A stretch of 64,000 nucleotides of DNA from Anabaena lutea FACHB-196 (lineage in GTDB: Bacteria; Cyanobacteriota; Cyanobacteriia; Cyanobacteriales; Nostocaceae): NCBI RefSeq assembly GCF_014698305.1, contig NZ_JACJST010000002.1, forward strand, positions 248,001-312,000, in the 5' to 3' direction. The position numbers and the translations under genes are program-made. Positions 7,885-17,482 of the stretch are shown piece by piece. Position 1 is the first letter of the stretch. Every line of letters starts with the position of its first letter. A model generated the notes under the pieces. It searched no databases and had not been told where the DNA came from. It saw nothing but the letters and a program-made list of their open reading frames with translations.

Positions 7885-9942
7885 ATGACTAATCGCCTTG
7901 CTGAAGCCAAAAGCCTCTATCTCCGCAAACACGCCGAAAATCCGATTGACTGGTGGTCTTGGTGTGATGAAGCACTTGCCACTGCCAGGGAACAAGATAA
8001 ACCGATTTTTCTCTCCATTGGTTATTCTAGTTGCCACTGGTGTACGGTGATGGAAGGAGAAGCGTTTTCTGATTTAGCGATCGCTGAATACATGAATGCC
8101 AATTTTCTCTCCATTAAGGTAGACCGGGAAGAACGACCTGACCTGGATAGCATCTATATGCAGACTTTGCAGATGATGAGTGGTCAAGGGGGTTGGCCGT
8201 TAAATGTTTTTCTGTCTCCAGATGATTTAGTACCGTTTTACGCGGGAACTTACTTCCCTGTAGATCCCCGCTATGGTCGTCCTGGATTTTTACAGGTTTT
8301 GCAAGCTTTACGTCGTTACTACGATACAGAAAAAGAAGAGTTGCGCCAACGTAAAGCCGTAGTTGTTGAGGCATTGCTGACATCTGCGGTCTTACAAAAC
8401 AGCAATACTCAGGATACTGAAGATCATGAATTATTGCTCAAAGCTTGGGAAACTAGCACGGGGATCATTATTCCTAAGCAAGTTGGTAACAGTTTTCCGA
8501 TGATCCCCTACGCTGAATTTGCATGGCGCGGAACTCGGTTTAATTATGAATCTGAGTATGATAGACAGCAAGTTTGTACTCAACGGGGATTAGATTTAGT
8601 ACTGGGTGGGATTTATGATCATGTAGGTGGTGGCTTTCATCGTTACACTGTTGATCCCACTTGGACTGTCCCCCATTTTGAAAAGATGCTTTATGATAAC
8701 GGTCAGATTATCGAGTATCTGGGAAATTTGTGGAGTGCGGGAATACAGGAACCAGCTTTTGAGAGGGCTGTTGCTGGAACTGTCAAATGGTTGCAACGAG
8801 AAATGACTGCACCCAGTGGTTACTTTTATGCTGCTCAAGATGCTGATAGTTTTACTCATCCCACAGCGGCCGAACCAGAAGAAGGCGCTTTTTATGTTTG
8901 GCCTTACAGCGAATTAGCGCAACTGTTAACACCGGCAGAACTAACGGAATTACAACAAAATTTTACGGTTACGGCTAATGGCAACTTTGAAGGACAAAAT
9001 GTTTTACAAAGATTGCATCAGGGTGAACTGAGTCAAACGCTAGAAATCTCTTTGAGTAAGTTGTTTGCGGCTCGTTATGGTTCTACACCTGAGACGTTAA
9101 CAACTTTTCCACCAGCGCAAGACAATCAAGAAGCAAAAACAACCGAATGGCCTGGTCGGATTCCGACGGTGACAGATACAAAAATGATTGTAGCCTGGAA
9201 TAGCTTGATGATTTCGGGTTTGGCTAGGGCTGCTGTGGTGTTTGGACAACCAAGTTATTGGGAATTAGCCGCAAAAACTGCGAATTTTATCTTAGATAAT
9301 CAGTTTGTAGATGGACGTTTCTACCGACTTAACTATCAGGGTGAAGCAAGTGTTTTAGCTCAATCTGAAGATTACGCTTTTTTTATTAAGGCATTACTGG
9401 ATTTACACCAAGCTTCCCTTCAAAATTCTGATTGGTTGGAAAAAGCTGTTGCTCTCCAAGAAGAATTTAACGAATTTCTCTGGAGTGTAGAACTAGGTGG
9501 TTACTTCAACACAGCTAGTGATAATAGTCAAGATTTAATCGTCAGGGAGCGTAGTTATATAGATAATGCCACACCTTCAGCAAATGGGATTGCGATCGCT
9601 AATTTAGTTCGTCTATCCTTATTGACTGATAATCTCCATTACTTGGATTTAGCTGAACAAGGTTTGAGAGCCTTTAGAGGTGTAATGAATAACTCTCCCC
9701 AAGGTTGTCCTAGTTTATTTACAGCTTTGGATTGGTATCGTAATTCCACCTTGATTCGGAGTAACCTTGAGCAGCTAACATCGTTGATGTCCAAATATCT
9801 ACCAACTACCGTCTTGGCAATGGTATCAGAGTTACCAGAAGGAAGCGTTGGTTTAGTCTGTCAAGGGTTGAAATGTCTTCCCGCAGCAGCGAGTGTAGAA
9901 GAGTTGCTTCTCCAGGTGCAGCGCAGTCAAAATAGAATGTAA
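7885..9942 (+). CDS. thioredoxin-domain (DUF255/YyaL) protein
   Basis: A 685-residue protein of the DUF255/YyaL family, related to mammalian SPATA20. The N-terminal thioredoxin-like domain carries NPIDWWSW and the redox motif SSCHWCTVM with Cys50 and Cys53, followed by the family signature VDREERPDLDSIYM and GQGGWPLNVFLSPD. The rest is an alpha/alpha-barrel similar to glycoside-hydrolase-type epimerase folds (GGGFHRYTVDPTWTVPHFEKMLYDN and DTKMIVAWNSLMISGLARA). The biochemical role of the family is not established. Length and motifs are complete. The first ATG after an upstream stop was taken; no strong ribosome binding site is visible. It appears to be a single-gene unit. Confidence 0.92.
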   Translation: MTNRLAEAKSLYLRKHAENPIDWWSWCDEALATAREQDKPIFLSIGYSSCHWCTVMEGEAFSDLAIAEYMNANFLSIKVDREERPDLDSIYMQTLQMMSGQGGWPLNVFLSPDDLVPFYAGTYFPVDPRYGRPGFLQVLQALRRYYDTEKEELRQRKAVVVEALLTSAVLQNSNTQDTEDHELLLKAWETSTGIIIPKQVGNSFPMIPYAEFAWRGTRFNYESEYDRQQVCTQRGLDLVLGGIYDHVGGGFHRYTVDPTWTVPHFEKMLYDNGQIIEYLGNLWSAGIQEPAFERAVAGTVKWLQREMTAPSGYFYAAQDADSFTHPTAAEPEEGAFYVWPYSELAQLLTPAELTELQQNFTVTANGNFEGQNVLQRLHQGELSQTLEISLSKLFAARYGSTPETLTTFPPAQDNQEAKTTEWPGRIPTVTDTKMIVAWNSLMISGLARAAVVFGQPSYWELAAKTANFILDNQFVDGRFYRLNYQGEASVLAQSEDYAFFIKALLDLHQASLQNSDWLEKAVALQEEFNEFLWSVELGGYFNTASDNSQDLIVRERSYIDNATPSANGIAIANLVRLSLLTDNLHYLDLAEQGLRAFRGVMNNSPQGCPSLFTALDWYRNSTLIRSNLEQLTSLMSKYLPTTVLAMVSELPEGSVGLVCQGLKCLPAAASVEELLLQVQRSQNRM

Positions 9943-9950
9943 TGGCAGAT

Positions 9951-9990
9951 GATAGGTGATAGGTGACAGGTGACAGGTGACAGGTGACAG
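9951..9990. repeat. STRR heptamer array, unit AGGTGAC
   Basis: Five to six tandem copies of AGGTGAC/AGGTGAT lie just after the stop codon of the YyaL-like gene. Confidence 0.85.
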
Positions 9991-10054
9991 AGTTGAACGT
10001 CTCTTTGTGTCTAGGTTTTATCATTAGTTCATGTCCTAACCAACCTGGCTACAG

Positions 10055-10304
10055 CTATATAGGGGTTGCTGAATAAAACCAAGACCCGTATAAATCAAAG
10101 GTTTGAGGCTGATAAACAGGAAAAAAAGTGCAAAGATATAGTGTCTACAGGATGAAAAACCTTGCACTTTTGTGGAGTTCAAGAGATGGAAAAGAAGTTT
10201 TCATATCGCCTCCAGCATAGCTGCCTTCTGCCTCCTGCCTCCAAGCCCATGACTTACGTCACGCTGCGCGAACACGAGAAGACTTTCTCAGCAAGCCCTA
10301 TATA
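10055..10304. mobile_element. MITE-like element or insertion-sequence remnant, about 250 bp
   Basis: The two ends form an imperfect terminal inverted repeat: TATATAGGGGTTGCTGAATAAA at the left and, on the other strand, TATATAGGGCTTGCTGAGAAAG at the right (about 18 of 22 match). The outer TATATA is palindromic, so it may include the target duplication. An internal inverted pair (AAAAGTGCAA near 10125-10137, TTGCACTTTT near 10163-10173) adds a second hairpin. No transposase ORF fits inside, so it would need a transposase supplied elsewhere. The family is not assigned. Confidence 0.55.
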
Positions 10305-10425
10305 ATGGCAGCCGCTACAAAAATGAAATACAATTAAGGGCGGGAAACCCCGCCCTATAAAGGCTTTGCGATTTAAAACTTGACTTTACAGAGTTTAAAA
10401 TCGCTATATATCAGACACAAAATGC

Positions 10426-12990
10426 TTACTCAGCCCAAGCGATTAACCTGGGTTCATAAGGACTAGCGAGGTGTTGGTTCTGGGGTAACACACGCAAAGA
10501 CAAGCCCTGCAAACCAGAAGTGGTATAAGTGATACTTCCTGTGTAAACGCTTAATCCTTCACTATCCTGACCTTGGTAATCCATTACCACTGGAACAGCA
10601 TTGACAATATCGCCATTAGCATCAATAGAACCTTGGTATAGTTCTACTTGCACATCATCATTTTTCAAAGTTGCTAAATCAACCTTAGCTTTTACCGCTA
10701 CAGTTTGATTTACTTTAAGTTCTGAGACTGCGGAGACATCAACATCTTTGATTCTGATGTTAAACCAGTGTTGACCTAGTTTTGCTTTCCAATCTGCTAA
10801 TTCTTTAGCAGGGGCGTAGTTATCAACAGTGAGGGTATGATAGCGATCGCTCGCGGGGAAATAAGCCCGTTGTGCATATTCCCGCACCATCCGTGCTGTA
10901 TTAAAAAACGGACAATTTAACCGGATGGAATCCTTCATTTTAGCTACCCAGGGACGAGGTAAGCCATCACTGTCCCGATGCTCATAAAATAAAGGTACAA
11001 CTTCTTTCTCTAGCAATTCATAGAGAGCGTTGGCTTCTACTTCATCTTGGTAATTGGGATCTTCGTAATTTTCACCATGTCCAATCGCCCAACCAGTACG
11101 GACATAATCAGCCTCATCCCACCAACCATCTAGTACGCTTAAATTCGGCAATCCATTCATTGCTGCCTTCATGCCGCTAGTACCAGAAGCTTCACGGGGA
11201 CGACGGGGCGTATTTAACCAGATATCACAACCTGCCACCATCAACCGGGCGATGTGGATATCGTAATTGGGAACAAACACGACGTGTTTTTCTAAATGCT
11301 GTTCGCGGATGAAGTGATTGATATCGCGGATCAATTCTTTACCAGGGATATCTTTGGGGTGTGCTTTCCCCGCAATCACAAATTGGACTTTGCGATCTTT
11401 GTTACCTAGCAAAATTTGCTTAATCCGTTCTAAATCGCGCATCCACAGGGTAGCGCGTTTGTAGGTAGCAAAACGACGAGCAAAGCCAATGGTTAAAACT
11501 TTAGGGTCAAGCACTTCTTGGGATAGAGCGATTTCGGAACCAGAAGCACCGCGATCGCGCAAATGCTTCACTAAATGCTCCCGGACATACAAAATCATGT
11601 CTAAACGGCAACGTTCGTGATTGCGCCATAATTCCTCATCAGGAATAGCTTCCATCCGTTCCCACAACTGACTATCTGGTGGTGCTGATGACCAATTTGG
11701 GCCTAGATAGCGATCGTACAACTCTTGAGTTGATTTAGCCACACAACTCCGAGCATGAACACCGTTAGTAATGGCAGTAATCGGCACTTCTTCAACTGGG
11801 ACTTTCTGCCACAGACCTTGAAACATTTGCCGCGAAACTACACCGTGTAGTTGTGCCACACCATTAGAAAATGTTGCCATCTTCAGCGCCAGCACCGCCA
11901 TACTGAAAGGCGCAGATAAATCCCCAGTATTTTCTCGCCCCAGTCCTAAAAATTGTTCTTTAGGTAAGCCAAAAATATCTGCGTAATAGCCCAGGTAGTA
12001 CAAAATTTTATCGGGAGCAAATAAGTCAATTCCCGCTGGAACTGGTGTGTGGGTAGTAAAAATATTACTGGAAGCGACTACCTGTTTGGCTTGAGCATAA
12101 CTCAGCCCTTCTTCTTGAATCAAAAGACGGATACGCTCTAGGGCAGAGAACCCCGCGTGACCTTCATTCATGTGGTAAGCTGTTACCTTATAGCCCAACG
12201 CTTTGAGCATTTGTACACCACCAATACCCAGCATAATTTCTTGGTGGATACGCATATCGATGTCACCACCATACAGCTGGTCAGTGATATCGTGGTCGTA
12301 AGCGTTGTTAGGTTCAATGTTGGTATCCAGCATATACAGGGGTACAGTTCCCACCTGCACACGCCAGACTCTGGCATACACCTTACGTCCTGGATAATCT
12401 ACCGCAATCCTTAGCTCAGAGCCATCAGGATTCTGCTCCAAGTGCAAGGGCATATTATAAAAATCGTTGATGAGGTAGCGTTCTTGCTGCCAACCATCAG
12501 CATTTAGATACTGAGCAAAGTAACCTTGTTGGTAAAGTAAGCCCACACCCACCAGAGGTAATCCCAAATCACTAGCAGATTTGAGGTGATCCCCTGCTAA
12601 TACACCCAAACCACCGGAATAGATAGGTAAACAGTCTACCAATCCAAACTCAGCAGAGAAATAAGCATAGCATTCCTTACTTTGCTGAGGGCGTTGTTTT
12701 TGATACCAAGTGCGCTCTTGTAAATAATCTTCTAACTGACGAGCCGCTCTATCCATTTGCGCTAGGAAGCCTTCATCTTCGACAACTTCCAAAAGCCGCC
12801 CTTGGCTGATAGTCCCCAGCATCAACACTGGGTTATGATGGCTCGATTCCCATAAATCGGGGTCTAACCGGCGAAATAGGTCTTTGCTCTCAACATTCCA
12901 ATCAAAGTGCAGATTGTATGCTAAATTTCGCAGTGGTTCTAGTCGCTGCGGTAGTGAAGGAGATACGTTGAATGTGCGAATTGGCTGCAT
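10426..12990 (-). CDS. glgP: alpha-glucan (glycogen) phosphorylase
   Basis: GT35-family phosphorylase of 854 residues, releasing glucose-1-phosphate from glycogen. The sequence begins with the 'alpha-glucan family phosphorylase' N-terminus (NLAYNLHFDWN, then ECYAYFSAEFGLVDCLPIYSGGLGVLAGDHLKSASDLG), which lacks the regulatory N-terminal region of the classic enzyme. The pyridoxal-phosphate lysine is Lys608 in EASGTSGMKAAMNG; GFARRFATYKRATL and NGVHARS are also typical. The C-terminal 130 residues form an extra beta-rich domain usual for this subfamily. Monocistronic, on the minus strand, with a 1.6 kb non-coding region upstream. Expected role: night-time or heterocyst glycogen breakdown. Confidence 0.95.
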   Translation of the reverse strand: MQPIRTFNVSPSLPQRLEPLRNLAYNLHFDWNVESKDLFRRLDPDLWESSHHNPVLMLGTISQGRLLEVVEDEGFLAQMDRAARQLEDYLQERTWYQKQRPQQSKECYAYFSAEFGLVDCLPIYSGGLGVLAGDHLKSASDLGLPLVGVGLLYQQGYFAQYLNADGWQQERYLINDFYNMPLHLEQNPDGSELRIAVDYPGRKVYARVWRVQVGTVPLYMLDTNIEPNNAYDHDITDQLYGGDIDMRIHQEIMLGIGGVQMLKALGYKVTAYHMNEGHAGFSALERIRLLIQEEGLSYAQAKQVVASSNIFTTHTPVPAGIDLFAPDKILYYLGYYADIFGLPKEQFLGLGRENTGDLSAPFSMAVLALKMATFSNGVAQLHGVVSRQMFQGLWQKVPVEEVPITAITNGVHARSCVAKSTQELYDRYLGPNWSSAPPDSQLWERMEAIPDEELWRNHERCRLDMILYVREHLVKHLRDRGASGSEIALSQEVLDPKVLTIGFARRFATYKRATLWMRDLERIKQILLGNKDRKVQFVIAGKAHPKDIPGKELIRDINHFIREQHLEKHVVFVPNYDIHIARLMVAGCDIWLNTPRRPREASGTSGMKAAMNGLPNLSVLDGWWDEADYVRTGWAIGHGENYEDPNYQDEVEANALYELLEKEVVPLFYEHRDSDGLPRPWVAKMKDSIRLNCPFFNTARMVREYAQRAYFPASDRYHTLTVDNYAPAKELADWKAKLGQHWFNIRIKDVDVSAVSELKVNQTVAVKAKVDLATLKNDDVQVELYQGSIDANGDIVNAVPVVMDYQGQDSEGLSVYTGSITYTTSGLQGLSLRVLPQNQHLASPYEPRLIAWAE

Positions 12991-14566
12991 AGTGTGACAA
13001 AAATTTAAATTAAGCTATGGTTATTGTTTACCGTCTTTCTCCAATGTTGCCAATTCTTTATACAATGTTTGTGAATTTATGATGACTTTCTTACGCATTG
13101 AGAAAAATTCTTCCAGGCGTTGCTAAACCTTACACCAAAACACGTTATCGGTCTAGAGGTTTGCTTCGTTCGTATTCCTAACTTAGTAAAATTTAATTTT
13201 TCCGTGATACTTGTATACTGCGATATACGCCAATAGATTTACCTTTAACACTGCATTAATCAGTGGTTTGACCTGCGGATTTCCACTACCAACTACTGGA
13301 TCAACTACCCAAAAAATTTCAAGAAATTTTAATTATTTCTTAATAAATCAAGATTGCTAACTATTAAGATTCCTAATACTCTAGAAACGCTTTGCCAGAA
13401 AGTCGTTATAGCCGTCGGGGAAGCGCCTACTTGTTTAAACCAATGGTGAACTTCAATGTGATGGCTGAAGTGGGTGACGCTCGACTTTACAGCAGAATTC
13501 AGGAGTTAGGAGACGCTTCGCAGACCTTCGGTTCAGGAGTCAGGAGTAAAACTGGCTTGGTGTCTAGGTTTCAATTTTGATTCTGTACCCCATTGATCTG
13601 CAATCTGCTGTATATTTTTGACAATTAAAAAACCATATCAAAATCTAACAATCATTACATCGTGGACTAGGCAAAAAGTGATTATATAGCAATCTTAAAT
13701 GATTTCTGATAGCTTGCGTGGCGTAGCCATAAAATATCTAAGTATTGTAGTGGGCAATGCCCACTCTACGTATATGTTCAAAAATCAAATAGTAACCCTA
13801 TAGTTATTAAGCTGCTTGGTATGTGTATTTTTGTAAAAAATAGCTTGTTGATATCAGTTTTCGCACGAAATTCTTAACAGATTACAGTCTTGGAAGCCGG
13901 TAAAAAAAATCTGTTTTATCCTATTAAGGATGAGGAATTTAAAAATATTCAGTTAATTTTGCACAGGTACTGATGACAAAAGTTTGAAAATAGTCAGAAG
14001 CAGCATAACAACAGGACTTACTCACAAGTAACGGAAAAACAAACCAGGTAAAGTTAAAGCGTCATTTATGCAGAAGAGCTACGCTAACTCGCAGCGTACC
14101 GCAAACCTAAAATTTATTACCGCGTACATTTCAGTAGCGATAGAACATATATCGCTAAAGCGCAGCCTCTCCGACAGGAGAAGGAAAGGAAGGAGGTTTT
14201 TAGAGAGTTATTAAAATGATTGTGACAGATGGATAGCGCAAAACCATGACTTGTCTATGTTTCACAATCTAAACTCTAAAATTCCCAATTCAAAATCGTA
14301 CAAGTAAGAGGAATTTGAAGCGCTTGGGAAACCTCTAGCATCAGTTAACGTCAATGAGAGTGGGTGTTAGATTCTCAATTTGGGCTTGTGAATGCAAAAT
14401 CTAAAAATTAGCCAGGTTCAGACATAGAAGCACCTAAACTCAAGAGTAAAGTTCTCTCACCAAAATTCTCGAAAAAAGAACGAGATATGGGTAAGATAAA
14501 GGAGCTATATTTTCTGTATAGCAGATTGTTGAGAGCTTTTTTGTCATACCCCTGGGAGATATTTTT
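12991..14566. other. long intergenic region between glgP and psbI
   Basis: About 1.6 kb without a convincing protein gene. Items seen: a GGAGTTAGGAGACGCTTCGC repeat (13499-13547, relative at 46118-46165); the palindrome GTGGGCA-A-TGCCCAC (13750-13764); a hairpin AGCGATA/TATCGCT (14136-14156); and an AT-rich stretch up to the psbI ribosome binding site. The 62-codon ORF at 13392-13580 runs through the repeat and is not believed. Space and hairpins would allow regulatory RNAs, but I can name none. Confidence 0.5.
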
Positions 14567-14683
14567 ATGGTGACTTTAAAAATCGCTGTTTATATTGTTG
14601 TTGCATTCTTTGTCGGAATTTTTGTGTTTGGGTTTTTGTCAAACGACCCTGCTCGTAACCCCGGACGGCGAGATTCAGAGTAA
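14567..14683 (+). CDS. psbI: photosystem II reaction centre protein PsbI
   Basis: A 38-residue one-pass membrane protein. The translation starts [20 protein letters not shown] and ends with the conserved stromal/cytoplasmic tail [14 protein letters not shown], nearly identical to the well-known PsbI sequence ([12 protein letters not shown]...[16 protein letters not shown]). A GGGAG ribosome binding site lies 10 bases before the ATG. PsbI stabilises the D1 protein next to the reaction centre. It is a lone gene, as in other cyanobacteria, followed by an inverted repeat at 14816-14845. Identification is firm despite the small size. Confidence 0.96.
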   Translation: MVTLKIAVYIVVAFFVGIFVFGFLSNDPARNPGRRDSE

Positions 14684-14815
14684 CAACGCCACAAATCATC
14701 CACAACAGCTGGAAGGTGGAAGACACTAAACGCCCAAACTCTGGCGACCAACTTGGAAAAATGATACAGTGTCATCCTCTTGGCGGCTTACTGCAAGTCA
14801 GCAGAAGGCGAAAGT

Positions 14816-14865
14816 CGGAAGGCAAATGTGTAATTAATCCTTCCGGCTGGATACCTGCCTTTTTG
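14816..14865 (+). terminator. possible terminator between psbI and the LptD-like gene
   Basis: CGGAAGG (14816-14822) pairs with CCTTCCG (14839-14845). Alternatively AAGGCA (14819-14824) pairs with TGCCTT (14856-14861), which runs straight into a T stretch. The two pairings exclude each other. Plausible end of the psbI transcript. Confidence 0.35.
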
Positions 14866-14886
14866 CTAGCTTGATTGTCTTGAGAT

Positions 14887-17472
14887 ATGCTTCATCCAGT
14901 TTTGCCACCTGACTCACCCCCCATTGTCGAATATTTAAAACCTGCCACTTCTCCCGCTTCTGCTTCTGCGGTAGAGGAACAGGCTGATGTGCAGCAACTG
15001 GCAACTCCAGGAAACTTGATTGAGACTGACAATGGACTGCCCAATTCCAACCGGGCTAATCAGGATAACTTAGTAGCGGCCAAACCTTTACCTTTAACCC
15101 CTGAGCCAGAAAAATTACCACCGGAGTTTTCTCCCCTTAGGGCTTCGAGGACTGCGGCGTTTTTAAGAAAATCATTGGCAGTTACGGCTCCCCAAGTGGA
15201 AACTGCTGACAATAGCAACACTTCATCTTTAAAACAATCGTTGGCAGTTACGGCTCCCCAAGTGAAAACTGCTGATCATAACAACACTTCATCTGTTACA
15301 TTGTCAAAAATTTCTGGTGAAGTTGTCAAGAAAAAAAATTTATTGTTGTCTCAGTCACCAGTTGTTATCAAAACATTAAGTCCAGCAGAACAGCAAAATT
15401 CTGTGACTTTAGAGGAATCTGAGGGCAAAATTAATCTGGCAGGAGCTATTGGGGAAACCGCACAAAATTCTCTTCCAGTCCAAAATATTATTGAGTTTAA
15501 GCCTCGTAATCCCAGTAACCAACCTTCAACTTCTACTACTGTAGAATTTCCCCCACCCCCAGCAACTATTCCAGCAGATCCACCATCTGGGAATACTCCA
15601 CAAGTAAGACAAAGAGTTGTAGAGGTAATCGCCGACCGTCAAGAATATGATGAGCAAAGGCGGATTGTAACCGCAGAAGGTAATGTTGTGGTGCGATTTG
15701 ATGGGGCGGTTGTAGATGCCGATCGCTTGCAAGTAAGTTTGGATAATTTAATTGCTGTGGGGGAAGGCAATGTGGCTTTAACCAGAGGCAATCAGGTACT
15801 CCGGGGACAACGTTTTACCTATAATTTTGTCCAAGACAGTGGAGATTTGGAAAATGGCAGTGGGGAAATTTACGTTCCCACAACTCAAACAGATTTCGCT
15901 TTCCAACCTACCTCTCCCACTCTACCTACAGATATTACATCTGGGGGTGTACCCAGTCGTCCACCAAGCGATCGCATTCGCGCCAATCAGCCTGTAACTG
16001 GGATCAGTAGTCCTGGAGGAATTAATGTTACTATCGGTGGTCAAGCCGATGCCAGAAACATTGCATCACCGCAAACAGGTGGTATTGTCAAACGGTTAAG
16101 ATTTGAAGCCCAACGCATTGACTTCTATCCACAGGGCTGGCAAGCTAACAATGTGCGGATTACTAATGATCCATTTTCACCACCAGAATTAGAATTACGT
16201 GCGGATAAAGTGACGTTGACGCGAGAAGCACCTTTGGTAGACCGCATTACCACCCAGCGTCAGCGTTTAGTATTTGACCAAAATTTGACCTTACCTATTC
16301 CCATAGATAACCAAAAAATTGACCGTCGGGAACGCCAAGTTGAGCCATTTATAGTCTCTCCAGGGTTTGATGGTAGTAAACGAGGTGGTTTTTTTGTTGA
16401 GCGTAATTTTGCGGCAATAACTACTGATCAGACAAATTTGAGCTTTACACCGCAGTTTTTTGTGCAGAAAGCTTTTACAGACAATAGTAATGTTGCGGAT
16501 TTGTTTGGTGTGAAGGCAAAACTGAATGCTGTTTTGAGTGCTAAAACTACAATTGAAGGAAAGGGAGAATTAACCAGTTTTGATTTCAACAAAGTAGAAG
16601 ATAATCTACGGGGGAGTTTGCGGTTGCGGCAGTTATTAGGTGAGGTGAATCCACATATATTGAGTCTGGAAACGAGCTACCGCGATCGCCTTTACAATGG
16701 TACTCTCGGCTTTCAAACTGTTCAGAGTAGTATCGGTGGAGTGATTACTTCCCCGATTATTCCCTTGGGAAAAAGTGGGATTAATCTCAGCTATCAAGGA
16801 GGCGCTCAGTATATTGATGCTAATACTGACCGCCAAGACTTACTTGAGCCACAACGTAAAAATGATCGCATTTCTCTTGGTCGCTTACAAGGTAGCGTGG
16901 CTCTCAGTACGGGCTTCTTACTCTGGCAAGGAAAACCATTACCAGCCACTCCCGCTGAAGGATTAAAATATACGCCCAATCCTTTAGTACCTTACTTGCA
17001 AGCGATCGCAGGTGTTACGGGTACTACAAGTTATTACACAAGTGGCGATAATCAAAGCACCGTGATTGGGACAATCGGCTTAGTTGGACAAATTGGTAAT
17101 TTTTCTCAACCTTTCTTAGACTACACAGCCTTTAATGTTAGTTACTCCCAAGGTCTTAACAGTGGATTATCACCATTCTTGTTTGACCGTTCAGTTGACA
17201 ACAAAGTTCTCAGTGCTGGTATTTCACAGCAGCTATATGGGCCACTACGCTTAGGATTTCAAACCTCTGTAAACCTGGATACAGGTAGAGAAAGTAGTAC
17301 AGATTACCTTTTAGAATATAGTCGCCGCACCTATGGTATTAGCTTACGTTACAATCCAGTGCTGGAATTAGGTAGTTTTACCATCCGCATTAGTGACTTT
17401 AACTGGAGTGGTGGTACTGATCCATTTTCTGAGGTTAAGCCAGTTGTGGGTGGAGTCAGTCAGGATAGGTAA
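14887..17472 (+). CDS. LptD/OstA-like outer-membrane protein (DUF3769 family)
   Basis: An 861-residue protein. Residues 1-240 are a Pro/Ser/Thr-rich low-complexity region with a tandem duplication (SLAVTAPQVETAD / SLAVTAPQVKTAD, about residues 94-135). Residues 245-330 form an OstA/LptA-like jellyroll (VVEVIADRQEYDEQRRIVTA, AEGNVVVRFDGAVVDADRLQV). The C-terminal half is beta-strand-rich with alternating hydrophobics, as in an outer-membrane barrel. This fits the cyanobacterial LptD-like family that places lipopolysaccharide in the outer membrane. An in-frame stop lies two codons before the ATG at 14887, which fixes the start, and no standard signal peptide is visible. That absence is odd for an exported protein, so a start or sequence problem is possible. 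Confidence 0.8.
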   Translation: MLHPVLPPDSPPIVEYLKPATSPASASAVEEQADVQQLATPGNLIETDNGLPNSNRANQDNLVAAKPLPLTPEPEKLPPEFSPLRASRTAAFLRKSLAVTAPQVETADNSNTSSLKQSLAVTAPQVKTADHNNTSSVTLSKISGEVVKKKNLLLSQSPVVIKTLSPAEQQNSVTLEESEGKINLAGAIGETAQNSLPVQNIIEFKPRNPSNQPSTSTTVEFPPPPATIPADPPSGNTPQVRQRVVEVIADRQEYDEQRRIVTAEGNVVVRFDGAVVDADRLQVSLDNLIAVGEGNVALTRGNQVLRGQRFTYNFVQDSGDLENGSGEIYVPTTQTDFAFQPTSPTLPTDITSGGVPSRPPSDRIRANQPVTGISSPGGINVTIGGQADARNIASPQTGGIVKRLRFEAQRIDFYPQGWQANNVRITNDPFSPPELELRADKVTLTREAPLVDRITTQRQRLVFDQNLTLPIPIDNQKIDRRERQVEPFIVSPGFDGSKRGGFFVERNFAAITTDQTNLSFTPQFFVQKAFTDNSNVADLFGVKAKLNAVLSAKTTIEGKGELTSFDFNKVEDNLRGSLRLRQLLGEVNPHILSLETSYRDRLYNGTLGFQTVQSSIGGVITSPIIPLGKSGINLSYQGGAQYIDANTDRQDLLEPQRKNDRISLGRLQGSVALSTGFLLWQGKPLPATPAEGLKYTPNPLVPYLQAIAGVTGTTSYYTSGDNQSTVIGTIGLVGQIGNFSQPFLDYTAFNVSYSQGLNSGLSPFLFDRSVDNKVLSAGISQQLYGPLRLGFQTSVNLDTGRESSTDYLLEYSRRTYGISLRYNPVLELGSFTIRISDFNWSGGTDPFSEVKPVVGGVSQDR

Positions 17473-17482
17473 TTGATAACTG

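Noticed and set aside
13392-13580. 62-codon ORF on the plus strand
   Set aside because: It reads through the GGAGTC/ACGCTTCGC dispersed repeat, has no ribosome binding site and shows no protein-like pattern.
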